The notes: a model not told the origin generated them from the letters alone. Counted from the first letter of the stretch, positions 1 through 13,221 are shown. The stretch is 64,000 bases of DNA from Paramacrobiotus metropolitanus (GCF_019649055.1 NW_026570291.1:496001-560000), one strand, 5' to 3'. Translations and numbers: made by a program.

Positions 1-401
1 TTTATTTATTGTATTGCATTTGCAACTTTGCATGTCTTGACTTTAACTGCTGAGCGCTTTGTTTAAAATCATGGTACATAAGCTTTGTTTTAATTTTTTT
101 CAAGTTCCCAGTTTAATTCTATGTTGCTCCGTTTCTGTCCGAAATTTAGCGAAAAGCCTGCATGATTTAGTGCGATAAATTTGGTTTATCTTAACAGACC
201 TGTAACAAGCAGAAGTATACAACTGCGTTTTAATTTTGTTATGTACAACATAGTTTTGTTATGTTGCAGCTGTTATTAGGATTATGCATTCTGTAACTAA
301 TTTTAGTTTTGTTTTCCAGTATTTTTTCCGCTTTTAATGATAGTAGGTGTTTTGAATTTAGAGAAAAGAAATTTCGCAAAAATTATTTAAAATTATTAAA
401 C
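1..401. other. Region before first exon
   Basis: AT-rich sequence without a supported coding exon. It probably holds the promoter and 5' UTR of the phosphatase gene that starts at 402, but no clear TATA box or other site could be assigned. Confidence 0.4.
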
Positions 402-3309
402 ATGACTTGCTGGAAGCGGACTGCGTATGCATTTGCCAGGGTAATATCATTTTTACGTTTTACTGCTTTACTCTCGGTTTCCATAAAACTGTTTACGTCC
501 GGTGATGACTGCAAGAGTTTGATGTTTTGTAACTATTTCGAATTATGTTCTGTGTATTGTTGTTTGCAGGATTTGCTTATTTACATGCCTCGTAAGCTCG
601 TATTATTGTTTTACTCGTACGATGTGGTGTATTTGCGCTGTCGAACGTGATGCGTATCAGCATGTTGTGCATGACTTGTGTAATCTGATTTGCAATTTGC
701 ATTTTATTTTGCAGCCATGATTCCAATGGTTGTCGCACCACATTTGGGGGCATACGAACGCGGCCTATATTGCAACGATCCGGATATTAGGTACGTTTGG
801 TCTGACAACTTCCCCATCGATTGGTCGGTAGACTCGGTAGTAAGCGCTTTCGGGATTGCTTTTGATGCCGTTTGTCGCTACGTTTAGCAAGTTCTCCTTG
901 AATTACTTGAATAAAACTCAATGGAATAATTTATCAGCTGGTTGCTTGACAGCCGATTGGAATTTTTTCGCTGACGGCATGGCATGCCCAGGGGTTTTGT
1001 TTATGTCGATGGGCAAGACTGTTTGACAGCGTGACGAAAATTGTCGTGTACTGGTAGCAGCCGTATGCCGACAAAAGCGGGCAGATTGTTACTAAATCTT
1101 TTATAGCCGTGTTGATTTTATTAATCATGAAGTATACGAGTTACCGAAAAACGATTGTATTTTGTCTTTTTGGTTGTTTAGTTAACTCTCGTCTAATTTA
1201 TTCTGTTATTTTCTGTTCTTTACGAGTAGACATTGCAGTATCGGATTTGCAAAAAATAAAAAAATTGTTACGATTATTCTCAGTAAGATGATTAATTCAA
1301 GTTGGAACTGAAAGTGGAAGCATTCATTCAGTTCGCGGATTAGGTTTTTAGACGCTCTTTACAAGTTTACAGTATTCGAGAAAAAGTCTGATAGATCGGA
1401 ATGACGAGTATGTGGTTGATATGACTCAATGCTCATATCAATCATATACACAACATTCCGATTCTTTTTTATTGTATGCTGCAGTGATGTTAAATTTATT
1501 TACAACAATTCTGCTCCGCAGGTATCCATTTCGGGAAGGAACGGTTAAGCCCTGGTTACTGTATCTCATCTGTCTGCTGCTTCCGTTCGTCGTGGTATGC
1601 ACCAGATTTACAGTTCGTAACTCTACCTGGGCGTATGCTCATTTCTCATGGTTATTGTTTATCGTTGTTGACTTTTGCATAATATATATTGCACGCAAGT
1701 GGCAAGCATGCATAACTGCCATAACAGACGTAGGAGGCGTGCGAAGGCTTTGGCAGTTTGGCAAAACGACAACTTTAAAAACTGCTAATAATATTTGCTA
1801 CTTTCATTAACATTATGATAAAAATATTTTAAATTTTTCGATTAGTCGGTTTTTGATGTTCTTGTCCGAAAAGTCTTTGTGAATGAGTTGGTATAATGCC
1901 ATAATTTTGACTATTGCAATAATGCGCAGTAACGCGGCTGGTACTCCTGGCATTGTCGGATGCTGCATTGATGAGATATTTTTCGTTTTCAGAAGTTAAT
2001 TAATGTGAAGTTGTAATGGTTGTAATGGTGTTAAATAATGGTAATGGTGTTAATGGCTTTTAAAGTTGTAATGGTGTTAAATTTTACCCCTTTTCACTTG
2101 CACTGATAATTGAATCTTTATATTTTTTAGGTAGTGATCGGCGAAATGTGCCATTTCTATGTATCAAAGACAGGCTACGCTCAAATGGAGGTGAAGTATC
2201 GATTATGGCGCAAAGGGCCGCGCGTCCCGCCGGTCCTCATCAGCATAACCCGCATCATTGTCCTCTTTGCATACGGCTTCCTCATTACGAAAAGTGTCAC
2301 GGACATTTGCAAATATGCCGTCGGTCGTCTACGACCCCATTTCTGGGACGTCTGCAATCCCGACCTGGATTTGATTAGACAGGATCTTGGGGGCGCCAGC
2401 TGTGAGAACCATTACATTATCAATCCACACTGCCGCAATGCTCTGAGTACCGATCACAAAGTGCAGTATCGTATCCGGGATATGCGGTTGTCGTTCCTTT
2501 CGGGACATGCTGCCATGGCGTTTTTCAGGTACTGGCTAAAGTACAATACATAACCCTTCATGTAGCTTATCAAATTCGATGGTTCTTTTCGATGTATTTT
2601 ACTAGCCCGAAATATGGGGCTAGGAATTTATTTGGCAAAACAGGACCTTTCACGAAACTTTTCATGCAGTTTTTTGTAATGCTTTTAGTCAGAAACTGTT
2701 AACCGCTGCTTTGTACTGTAAACTAATTGGTTCAGCTCTCGTTTTTCGGCAGCATGTTCTTCTTGATCTTCTACTTGGAATCCCGGCTGCGTTGGATGAA
2801 TCTGCGTTACTGCAAAGCCATCATGCAGTTTGGTCTGTTCTTGATGGCTGCGCTGTGTGGAATGAGCAGGATATCTGACCACAAGGTACTGAACCTTCAG
2901 AAAAACGCGAAAATATTGATTGTTCTGATTCGCCAATTAATTTTCCGTTTTGTCTTACAGCATCATTGGACGGGTGAGTTGTAAAAGGCAGGATCAAAGA
3001 TCGTGGCAGAGTTGATGATTTGTTTATGGAAATCTAATGACTTAGTCTTTTGTAGACGTGTTTGCCGGGACATTACTGGGGTTGGTTGTGTGCGTGATAA
3101 CAGTATTTTTCGTGGGGGGATACTTCAATGACAGTCATTATCTGCGATACAAAGTGGTCAACATGCTGAACAAGATCGACTGGGGACATCGGGAGGGTGC
3201 GCAGTACGCCGGTCTGCTCAGTGAAACCAACGGGATGGACCCGCGGGCGCTGCGTCAAATGAAGCACTTCACGAGACATGATTTCCCGAAACCTACGAAA
3301 ATAGCCTGA
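402..3309 (+). CDS. Lipid phosphate phosphatase (PAP2/LPP family), copy 1
   Basis: Eight exons, all phases closing: 402-440, 570-591, 715-790, 1522-1594, 2131-2528, 2753-2885, 2961-2973, 3056-3309, giving 335 residues. It matches the animal LPP family (integral membrane phosphatases that dephosphorylate phosphatidate, lysophosphatidate and related lipids). Visible landmarks are the extracellular-loop motif YERGLYCND after TM1, catalytic motif C1 (K..GRLRP, exon 5), C2 (LSGHAA, end of exon 5) and C3 (SRISDHKHHWTD, across exons 6-8). So all catalytic residues are kept, including the nucleophilic His and its partner Asp. About six hydrophobic segments fit the family topology. The 13-nt exon 7 carries the HHWTD part of C3. 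The 22-nt exon 2 and the first ATG at 402 are the least certain pieces, because the N-terminus is poorly conserved. A tandem paralogue lies 1.1 kb downstream on the same strand. A short imperfect repeat of a 'gtaatggtgttaa' unit lies in the intron near 2008-2090. Confidence 0.9.
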
Positions 3310-4413
3310 ATAATAATTCGTACGGCCATTTCGGTTCGCATGGACTTTCTCATATGGATTTTGCATGTTCCTTTCATTGAATATTGGATAGGAGTTTAAG
3401 CATTTTTATCGAGAAAGGGGACTGTGGTGGAACTTCGTATTTCGACGCTAACATTTGTAATTATCTCATAAACCGGGAAGAGGGTTTGTTTTCTTGAGGT
3501 ATTTCTTTGTGCGATGTTAATTTTGCAAGTGCGGTCGGTGTCCGTGTTTTCGGGCATGTACAGATGTGTACTGCTCGAATATTTTATAATATTACCTGTA
3601 CAGTGGCTGTACTGTACTTTTTTGTTGTTTTATGTGGTTTTTATGCAGACAACTATCAATTCTTCTCAGTATCTAACAACGTTTATAATTTTTGGTACCT
3701 TATTTCTTTTTAATCTCCTTGCAACGAATTGTGCAAGACAGTGTTTATCTGTACGAGTACCGACTGTACGTGAAACTGTGTTGCCTGTTATCAAAATCGG
3801 TATTTTGGATATTAAAGCTTGCGTGGTGCCGTGACGCCGTCAAGTGTTAGTAGATTAAATTTCTAATGCTTTCATGTTGGTAATTTGTTGTGGTAATTTG
3901 TTTCATAAATACTTATGCAGTGTAGTCCTTAATAGTCATCTAAACACGTAATAAAAATGCTTTTTATAATGTACCGTTAGTGAATAGTCAGGTGTTAGTA
4001 AAGTACAGATACTTATTTTAGGTATTCAAGAATTTTTCAATCAATAGTGAATAGTGCAGTGCTTTCAGTTTAAAAAAAACACGATTTGCAGAAGTTTTGT
4101 TGTCATCCCGACTGTGTATTATATTATGCATTTTTACGTCCCGTTGTTGTGTTTCTAGGTGAATGCATGACAATAACAAACAATGCTGTGTGAAAATCCA
4201 TCGACATTTTACACATTACAATAATTTTTCCCAATAAAGTTTTGCTTCAACCGTCGAACGTATTTCGAGTGGAAATACCACAAGTTTGAACGATGTGAAA
4301 CAGATTTTCGATACCTGAAAATTGCCTTGCTATCGTGAATTTCTACTGCAGAAAATTTATTTGCCCTTTTTTAAAATATTTTAATTCGATTTAGTACAGT
4401 AACTGTTTTGCCA
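3310..4413. other. Intergenic spacer between the two LPP copies
   Basis: No supported exon. Short open frames at 3507-3834 lack family features or splice support. It presumably holds the 3' UTR of copy 1 and the promoter of copy 2. Confidence 0.4.
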
Positions 4414-6502
4414 ATGGAAAATACAGACACAAAATTTGCTCGAGATCTGTTGATATCAAGGACATCTGGCGATGCTCTGATTCCACCCAGCGAGCAACTA
4501 TTCTTAAATATTCCGGATTTCTCGTTACCCCAGGCACACCCAGGCCCAGTAACATTACTCACAACTGCCGATGGGTTTCCGCTTCCTGTCGACCCAGTGG
4601 AAGTCATTGTTACTCCAGTGACACCTGGTAAATTGGATGGCGATCGACTACCACTCCAACCCATCGACAAAGTGAAGGTCGCGGAAACATCCCTGACCAC
4701 TATGCCACCTGAAGAATTCAGTGAACAACTCCGAGTTCGGGATGTATTTTCATTGAAGACCGTTCTGGAATCTGTAGCTCTTCTCATAGGTACTATAAAA
4801 ATTATGAAGGATGTAGTCCCCTTGATATGTGACACTTTAGTCACCTTGCCGTTATCGTGAGTTGAGATGGTGTATTTAACGTACTTAATACTTATCCTGT
4901 ACCACAGTAAACATGAAACTTTTGGGCCTTCGTTTAGCAATTCTGCCTGTCTTCTTTGCACCCTGCCTTCTGCATTTTCGAGGATTTTATTGTGATTGTC
5001 CAACTTTCCGGCCGTTTGAAATGATGAAAAAATGCACATGCCATAACCCGGACATTTCGTAAGTTGATCAAAATGATGACCTTTACATTGATTTTCCATG
5101 TGTTCCTGCTATATCTAAGCACCTCCAACACAGTTTTAGATCCGTAAAAGTCCCGCAGAACTGTTAATAGTTATCAATAACGTGGTGATTGATGTTTTAC
5201 ATTTCAGATATCCTTACACTGAAAGCTCTGTTGACTTGTGGTTGCTGTACCTGTTATGTCTTCTGATTCCTGCGGTTACGGTAAAACGAAAGCTGCATTG
5301 TGTACAATCGTGGTAAATGATTCCTGACTTATTCCGTTTAATTTTTAGATACTGCTAGGAGAATACTGTCATTTCTATGTATCGCGTAACAATTACGGTG
5401 CGATGGAAATCAAATATCGTCTCCTGAAGGACAGACCCGCCATTCCTCCAATGGGCGTCAGTTTAATCCGCATTGCTCTGCTGTTCGTATTCGGGTTCTT
5501 TGTCACGAAGAGCCTGACAGATGTGGCCAAATACTCCATGGGCTTTTTGCGGCCACATTTTCTGGAGGTTTGCCAGCCGGATTTCGGGCGCATCTACATG
5601 GACGGCGGATGTGATCGGTACGTGACGGAACCGCATTGTTGGGCCGACTCGGAAGTGGACTCACTCCGGGTGCAGCAAAAGTACCGGGACTCGCGGCTGG
5701 GCTTCATTTCAGCACACGCTAGCCTGTCATTTTACTGGTACGTTGTGATAAATACGTATATGACATTTACAGAAAAAACGTTATTTTTTGTTACGACGAT
5801 AATTTTGGTGAATTTTTCAGTATGCTGTTTATGGTTTTCTACGCGGAATCACGATTTCGTTGGATGCGGCTGCGGTTCTTGAAGGCCATCGCCCAGTTCA
5901 CCCTGCTGACACTGGCGATCATAATCAGCATCAGTCGCATCACAGATAACATGGTTCGTATTTTCTCGCTTCCTTTCACGGCCTAATTAATTATTTACAC
6001 AACTCTCGTATTTTACTTATTCATGCTGATTATTTTGTTTTCTTTTTAGCACCATTGGCCAGGTATATAACGAGATGGCATTTCAGTTATGCACGACAAA
6101 ACAAATGTGCTGTGCAATTTTGACCTTTTGTTTTTCAGCTGTACTTATGGGTGGTCTGCTTGGTAAGTACCCAGTATTAATTTAACGATAAATTAGCTTT
6201 ATGACGTACGTGTATATTTTATAAACCGGTGGCTATCAATGATAGTATCGTACGTATCGTTGTATTTGTCGAGCTCTTCTTCAGGAGCCGGTGTGTGCTA
6301 TATGACCGTTTTCATGATTGGCGACTTTTTCAACGATCGCTACTTCGTCCGCCGCAAGCTGGCTGATGTGCTGCAGAAAATAGATTGGGATAGCGATGGA
6401 ACCGGCGGCATCCTGTCGCAACTCTTCAGTAATCGGGGCCACCGTCTATTACGCAAATTACGACACACAACCAAGAAGTCGGCTAACCGACATGTCTTGT
6501 AA
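4414..6502 (+). CDS. LPP-like protein, copy 2, probable pseudoenzyme
   Basis: Eight exons with closing phases: 4414-4789, 4908-5058, 5208-5280, 5349-5737, 5821-5953, 6050-6062, 6139-6162, 6285-6502; about 458 residues. From exon 2 onward it parallels copy 1 exon by exon: FRGFYCD, then the YPYTESSVDLWLLYL segment, then C1 (K..GFLRP). Two catalytic positions differ. C2 reads ISAHAS instead of SGH, and C3 reads SRITDNMHHWPA, with the final Asp replaced by Ala across the exon 6/7 junction. By family knowledge the Asp supports the nucleophilic His, so hydrolysis is likely lost or weak; this is inference. The first exon adds about 125 residues, Pro/acidic and predicted cytosolic, that copy 1 lacks. 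The frame is open upstream of 4414 through a TTG at 4408, so an earlier start or 5' exon is possible. Relative to copy 1 the last exon is divided by an extra intron (6163-6284). It may be a regulatory or scaffold LPP-related protein. Confidence 0.85.
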
Positions 6503-9500
6503 AACCGAAATTAAATTTGTACGTAATGATGCGATTCACGCGGTGACGCGAACACCCAAAATCACACAAAATTTGCAATTTATTACAGGCGGCCGATGGC
6601 CGCAACCGTGCAAATGCTGCCGGTGTAAATAATCTGACACTTGTAAAAAAACATCATTAATGTACGAGACATATGGACATGATTAAAAGCTGTTAGAAGA
6701 AATCCTCTAGCGACTGCTCGTGACTGACTGGCTAACGGTCATTCATCAAGATTAGCATTCTTCTCTCTTGTGCATGCACAGATGGCATACGTTAACAAAG
6801 TGGTAATTACTTTTGGAAATGCTGCCCCGCCGGATCAAAGATCAATCAGTAGCTCAGAGCAGAGGGTGCTTGGTGTCTTATTATTAATCTGCGGTTTCAC
6901 TTGCCGTAATGCAGCTAACCTTTCCACCTTTGCCTTGCTGTCGTGTTGCAGTGGTTATTTGACAACGGTCTAACGAAAGCCGTTGGAGTGTGAGTGCCTA
7001 GCCCGAGCAGCCTGTTTTAATTTGATAAACACCTAAAAAGTCATTGTGATTTTTATGTCTTCATTCCCGCACCTTGATATTACGCAACCACTTCCGACGG
7101 TGTATTGGATTAAATTGTCACCTCGCCGCCGGTGAAGGCGCTTGAACGTAAACCATCGAGCGCTCTTGACTTGCAATCCGGATCTGCGTAGATCGCAGGT
7201 TCAAGTGTTTATTTTTGCGACCGTTACGTGTTAATACGGTGCGTTGGTGTTTCTACGACAGGTGCGTAGTAATTTCACTACTTATTTGAATGGGATGCAG
7301 CCTTAACGAAAATTAAGGTTTTGTAAAGATATATTCAAAACAATCAAATAAGTTTTATGATTCTGATTTTGCCCATACTAAGTTGTGAAATAAATGATAT
7401 AAAGCCATTGCATTTAACGAAGCACTCATCACACAAAAATTTACTAATGATTTTCCTGTTGTTTGTAACAAACGTCACTCCACCTGAACATGGACCGAAT
7501 AAAGCCGACTGATGCAACTTTTTAATGCAGTTAACTGTTCAGCAGTCATACTTGCCTACATTCGCCAGATGCCAGTGTGTTACTATGTTTACAATTTTAC
7601 TTGAAACATTTTTTTAAACAAGGGTAATAATTGTAAATTAAGTTTTGTGATTTGTGATTCGTTTTTGTGATTTGTAGTGACTACTGTAAAACTGTAATCC
7701 TCAACTACGTCGGTACAAAGTTAGCATTTAAAGTTCATACACAAAGTACACATCACCGGATAGCCCTGCTGCTGCTTGTCTGAACTTTGGAGAACAGCGT
7801 TCGCATTAATTTACGTTGTATTTTTTGTTGATTGTTGTTTTCTAATGTACATTAGCCATTTTTTCGCCAAACATGCAAACTACTACGCAAATACGTGCAA
7901 GCGCGATTGCAGCTGTAATAATTAACGTTATTTTTAATCAGATGCGTAAGAGCCGGGAAGCGCCTGCGCAGCAAATATGTACAGATACTTAATGTTGTGG
8001 TTCGCTTGTCAAAAACAATCACTTCGCGACCTCAGTTGCGCTTAAAACTGCCAGCGCGTAAACCCTTATCAGATGGTTCGACAAATTTAATTACGATAGA
8101 TTACCAACGGTTCCGCTTGAACAGCAGGAAGACAAGCGGTTGCTAGACCGTGTTCGGCGCAGCGCAAATGGCAGCTGCGGAAAATTGAGTTGATATTCAG
8201 AAATAGCCCCAACGTCAGCCCATTATACTACCGAACACAGTTATTTTTTCTGGGTCCGATCGAGTGTGACGTAGCACGTCCACAAATGGTTGATACATGT
8301 TGTGCGTTTATTTCATTTCCTGTCTTGGTAAAGAAACGCTCCTGTCGGCCGCATGAAAGACAACCGCTCCCATTTGAACAGCGAAGTGGCGAGCTTCGGT
8401 ATTGTACGAGCGCGGTTTCTTTGCTACACTCACTTCCGGTGGTGACGTATCCGGGGTGCAGTTCCATTGTCGAATGGTATGGCTGGCATTGGAACTCCAT
8501 GCGGCTGCATGAACGACTGCGTGTCACAGTTTAGTGGCAATGGAAATGCCATTCAATCGATTGGAAATTTAAGCCATGCAGTCGCTACCCGTGCTGTCGT
8601 CTGCGCAGTGTAAATAGAGTGAGGAGCAAACTTTCTTTTCGTCGCTCAACTTTTCTTCGCGATCATTTTTCTCTGTATTCTGCGTTGTATTCGATCTTCA
8701 TTTGACTCGTGATGGTGATGATTTATTTTCGGTTAATCCGTCCCCATCAGCGTCGTCGCGGGAAGAATGCATAATATTATTTTGGGAACCAGATTCGTTC
8801 CGTAGAGAGTGGCCTGCTTGTGTGTCCGCAACAAGTCTGCTCAGCTTCGCCTGTCGCAGCATACCACACCACACAACACATTCTTGCCTTTATGCACAGG
8901 CTTATCGATGGTTTATTTTCCTCCGATCCTCTTTGACTGCGGAAACATCATCAGAAAAGTCCTTGGATGATGTTTTTAACGATCGCCGCCGTACACGCTT
9001 CCGCATCGCGTCGCTGGTTCGCCAAGACTGTGGATATTTTCCTAATATCGGGAAAAACGCTGACGCGGTGAAAACTTGGATTACCATCCGTTTCTGATAA
9101 ACAGCGTTTTATCACCAATAAATTGGCAGTGCTGCAGGATGGTTTTTATATGACGGAAAATTAGTTGGGGTGGAATATGATGCGCCAGTCAACGGAGACA
9201 TAAATTATTCTTCCAACGATAACGATGTTTGCTGCGCTGATTGCACCGTGAGCTGTGGTTTTAGAAACTCCCTCTCTCTCTCTCGAGTTTTAACGACCAG
9301 CCTCTTATCTGATGCACCAGCGCGACACAGAGCGAAGAACGAGAAGATGTTGAATGTTTTATAAGGAGAGCGACTGCGCTGTTTGACTTTTGAGTGATAA
9401 ATTGGCATCTTGTGCGAGCGTGCCAGATTCCATATCCGATTTTTTTACCGTGCCTTCTGCCATCCTGACGACATGCGGCTAGCCTAGTTTGCCTATTTGG

Positions 9501-9513
9501 GCGTGCTGGAAAA
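6503..9513. other. Long intergenic region, no supported gene
   Basis: About 3 kb with no family-like frame. The open frames at 8190-8534 and 8702-9097 look like random translation and lack splice support. A (CT)n run lies near 9272-9284. The last few hundred bases are probably promoter and 5' UTR of the gene starting at 9514. Confidence 0.4.
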
Positions 9514-12500
9514 ATGGCCGTCTTCTCGAGGATGGGTCTGAACATGTCGCAACCGGAGCAACCGTCGGGAGAAGTCAAATTCTGCGTGTTTGGTTTGATG
9601 CGTAAGTTCGAAGGCTTTTATGAGAATTTTATGATTTTACCGGTTATGAAATCGAGATATTTACGCCTGAGGGGATTTTGCATATCTCGCTTTCAACGCG
9701 CGCCGGACAGATGCAGATTACACGTTCAGGTGCTGCTCCTGCTTATCAGGCCGTAAAATTCTTTAATTCCGTAAACCGGTTTGTATGCAAAAGGGAGAGA
9801 TCGATCTCGTGTTGAGATTAAAAGTGATTTCATTATGGGCGTAGGTCGAGAGAGTTGTCTTGCTAGCACTTATGTTGTAATTTGGGATTAGCGCTGGTGA
9901 AATGTGCGCCGAATAATCACGTTATGACCGTGTACAAATCTTACTGTCTAATCTTTGGATTGGCAATCAAGTTCAGCCCCAGCATGACTCGTTCTGGGGA
10001 TGAATTTATCGATTTACTCATTTCCCAGAAGTAGAAAAAAATCTAGCACTGTTCCTCCGGCGAAATTTCCCATTGCTGTTGTACTCCAGTGTTTACTCTG
10101 TGTGAACGTGATATATTTCCCGTGTGGGCAAATGACATTCGTTTGCCGCGGAAGAAATATCGCAACGACAAGTTTGCAGTGTTTATTTTCTTGACGGTTT
10201 TGTTAAAAAATATATTGCCGCCATTATTTTCCACTCGAAGGCTGCGATAATTATGTTTAATTCGAGCCTGGGAACGCTCGTTGCGAATCCAGGTTACGAC
10301 TGCTTACATAACATGGATATGACTTCCGGTTAAACATTGCGTGCTGCTCACAGTATCATGCGATGCGGCAATATTGCTGTAGCGATTGTAACCATTAGCT
10401 GTTCGTGTTCTTTAGTATTTCCCTTTTGTCGTTTGCAGTTTCCACCGACTCTCCCAAGCTCCTACTGCTCTCCGTGACCTGCGGTGTCCTCTCGGTGACC
10501 CTCCTGAGCACGGCATCGCGGGCGTTGTTAGCCGCCCTGTGGCGACGCTCCCGGCAGTGGCTGATTAAGTTCCTGACCAACGGCGACGCCGACGTCGCGC
10601 TCCCCATGGGCAACGTTAACGCCGTCGTCCCGACGGTGTCCGGTGTCCGTCTGGACACCAACCAGGCCACCAATACGGACCTGTGGGCCTCCTATGAAAT
10701 CATTGATCTCCCGCGCATTCGTCCGCGGATGTGCGATGCGCAGACCTCCCCGCTACATGCCGGTTCGTTGGCCCGCGTGGTGGCCACGGAGGACCGGGCC
10801 TGCTCACCGTGTCCGATGTACGGGGCCGCCTCCGAGGAGGAGGACTTGCTGGTGTTTGAAGCGGAGGTGGATCGTGAGATACGCGAGGGTGAAGAGAGTC
10901 TCGTTAATTTTGATGAGAATCCCGAGCGTGATGAACTGCATGATCGACTGATGTCGCTTGAAAAGGCCTTACAGGTTGGTTATGTAATACTTTTACCGGC
11001 GTGCTTAGCTTAATGGCTTTAATACCGCTTCCAGTATAAAACTTCAAACTACAATTGAATTTAATGGTGTTTACAATACGTTTACCGCTTCCGAATATAA
11101 AACTTCGAACCACGAATCGCTGTAGTATGTAGAGATCTGCTTATGTATAGTATCTTCTGCTTTTTTAAAAATAATTTTTACATTTTGATGCAAGATTGTC
11201 AGCATTTCCGTTGCAGCAGACGTTTTAATCTTTTCGTTATCTTTTGGAAATATTTTATTCGGCTGCTTCGTTTCGTTGTCTGGTTTTTCAGTATCGCGGC
11301 GCATTTCGGTATACTAAGTTTTTATGCTGCTTTCATGATTCGAACGTCGTAAACACAGATTTAATGGCGATTTGATCGTTGCGAGACGTCGTAACATGCG
11401 GCGATAATGAGTTTCCGCTCGTCTGGAATGTTTTCGGAGTGTTGTTGTTAGCAGCGACCTTGGCATAACATTGACCCCGATGGGTGCCTTGCGTGTGGTT
11501 TTTCATTTGGGGGGAAATTTATACCAGACACAGCGGTTCGTTTTCCGGCTAAGCTATCCATAAACCGCTGAGCACTTCAGGGGATTGATGGATAGCTGCT
11601 CGAGTATTTGCATGTCCGAAAGTGAAATCAGCTTGTATTTGCTTGGTAGGGGTTTGGAATTTACGTTGCGTAAGCAGAAAACACCGATTTGTATATTTTC
11701 CTCTTGAAATAACCGCAATCGCGCTACGGGTCGTTAGCGAATTGTTTCACTGCAAAATCCACTTCAACCAAGTATTATTGCTGTTTATTCGGTTGCTTCT
11801 TCGGAATTTTCTCATTATGTAATATTAATTAATCCTGAGGAAAACAGAAAGGAAATATTTACGCGCAGCGCTTAAATAATTTTATTATTGATTGATATTG
11901 TCATAAAATTTGTATCGTCTGCGCCGCTGCAGAGATGAGCGCTATAGCTAATTATATTTTCTCGCTTTCGTGAGTCGGAAAAGTGCAATCAACGCACAAG
12001 GGCTTTCCTCCGCTTTCGCGTTAAATTAATCAATAAATTGATCGGCACAAGCTTTTCACATTACGTATACATCTCGCAGAAAGTAATCCAGGCGGCAACA
12101 GTCTGCTTTTGTGGCCAACGCTGCAGTAGTGTCGATATCTGTTCTTATTCCCAGCGCCGCTGTTTACTTTGATCAACAATACCCCCGTCTGCTTAATAGC
12201 GCTTACATAATGGCTTCGACCTCCTTTTGTTTTGTAGGAGACCCACCGCGAAATGGGCCAGCACATGTCCTCCCTCTCCGAGCTGTCGCAGCGCCACTTT
12301 TGCTCAGCCAACAACCCGCCTTCCCAGCCGGTGTCTTCCGCGTACCAATTCCCACCGACCAGCTACCAGATCCACGCCTGTCATCTCCATCCGCTCCTGA
12401 CATCCTCCGCCGATCCGGCCAACGGCCTCGTCTGGGAGGATGAATTCACCCCGGAGCGCCCGGCATCCGGGACACTGCACCCCGATCTACAGGATCTGGA

Positions 12501-12879
12501 GTTGTGGCAGTCGGATCTGCGATTCTTCTCGGGTCTCTCCGGACACTGCGGGATAGAATCGGCCGAGACGTCACTGCTCAGCGAGACGTCGTTGACCGCC
12601 TCCCCCACGGCGGCGGGGAAGACGCCGCGGGATAGCGGGGTGATGGAGTTGTGGGATGTGGAGAGTGAGGAGGAGCGGAAAGAGAATGTGACGAGTGAGG
12701 AGAGCAGTGTGTGTGTGCGGTGTGCGGGGCGCATGGAGAAGCAGCGGCCGGTGTCAGCGCCGACCCACGGTGATGCGGGGGTGGTGTCTTCCGGGGTGAG
12801 GTGTCTCAGTAGTGGGTGTAGTCCGCTGCATCAGCCGGCAACGGATCGGGTGCCCAAGCGGAAGGTGGGGAAGAAGTAA
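9514..12879 (+). CDS. Unrecognised single-pass membrane protein, GC-rich exons
   Basis: Three exons join in phase: 9514-9601, 10439-10974, 12238-12879, about 421 residues, with introns of 837 and 1263 bases that are long for this window. I do not recognise the family. A hydrophobic segment at about residues 34-60 (LLLLSVTCGVLSVTLL) is followed by basic WRRSRQW, which suggests one N-terminal transmembrane helix with the rest cytosolic. An acidic helical stretch follows (SEEEDLLVFEAEVDREI, residues ~150-200) and then a Ser/Pro-rich, low-order C-terminus with acidic runs, ending in a basic RKVGKK tail. The coding exons are clearly richer in GC than the surrounding introns, which supports their reality. 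A mitochondrial or ER tail protein is one possibility, but nothing in the sequence proves it. The first exon is short and its ATG at 9514 is followed by a strong gtaagt donor. Confidence 0.65.
10975..12237 (+). other. Large intron of the 9514-12879 gene
   Basis: It contains a short direct duplication ('taccgcttcc..ataaaacttc' at about 11024 and 11081) and nothing else I can support. Small open frames here are AT-rich and unlike coding sequence. Confidence 0.4.
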
Positions 12880-13221
12880 TGTTGTTTTGCGGGTGTTTGT
12901 ATTGGTGTTTGTGCATTATCCTCGGTTTGTTATCAGGTTATTTGTACAATTAGTTGAATTAAGTTTATTGTTAGATTGTCCAGTGAGTGCGTTGATTATT
13001 GAGAGGCAGCTATATTTTTATCCGAGATTTATAAGGGTTGGTGTTGGTTGCGTTGATGCCTGTTAAATACTTCTGAAATTCTGATGCACTGGATGAAATA
13101 TTGTGTAATTAATAAACCATGCATGTTTCAGTGGAAATTATTAATAAAAAGGTCAGATCACGTATAGGCTTTATATTGTCCGTATACAATAATTTATTGG
13201 AAGTCGGAATTGCGAGCTGAT

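Noticed and set aside
4371-5099. Minus-strand frame of 242 codons
   Set aside because: Overlaps antisense to phase-consistent LPP exons; no family features of its own.
7135-7215. Possible tRNA near a 'ggttcaagt' motif
   Set aside because: B-box-like only; no matching A-box, acceptor stem or anticodon arm could be drawn.
8190-9097. Two open frames of 114 and 131 codons upstream of the GC-rich gene
   Set aside because: Amino-acid composition looks random, no family features, no splice context; likely 5' flank.
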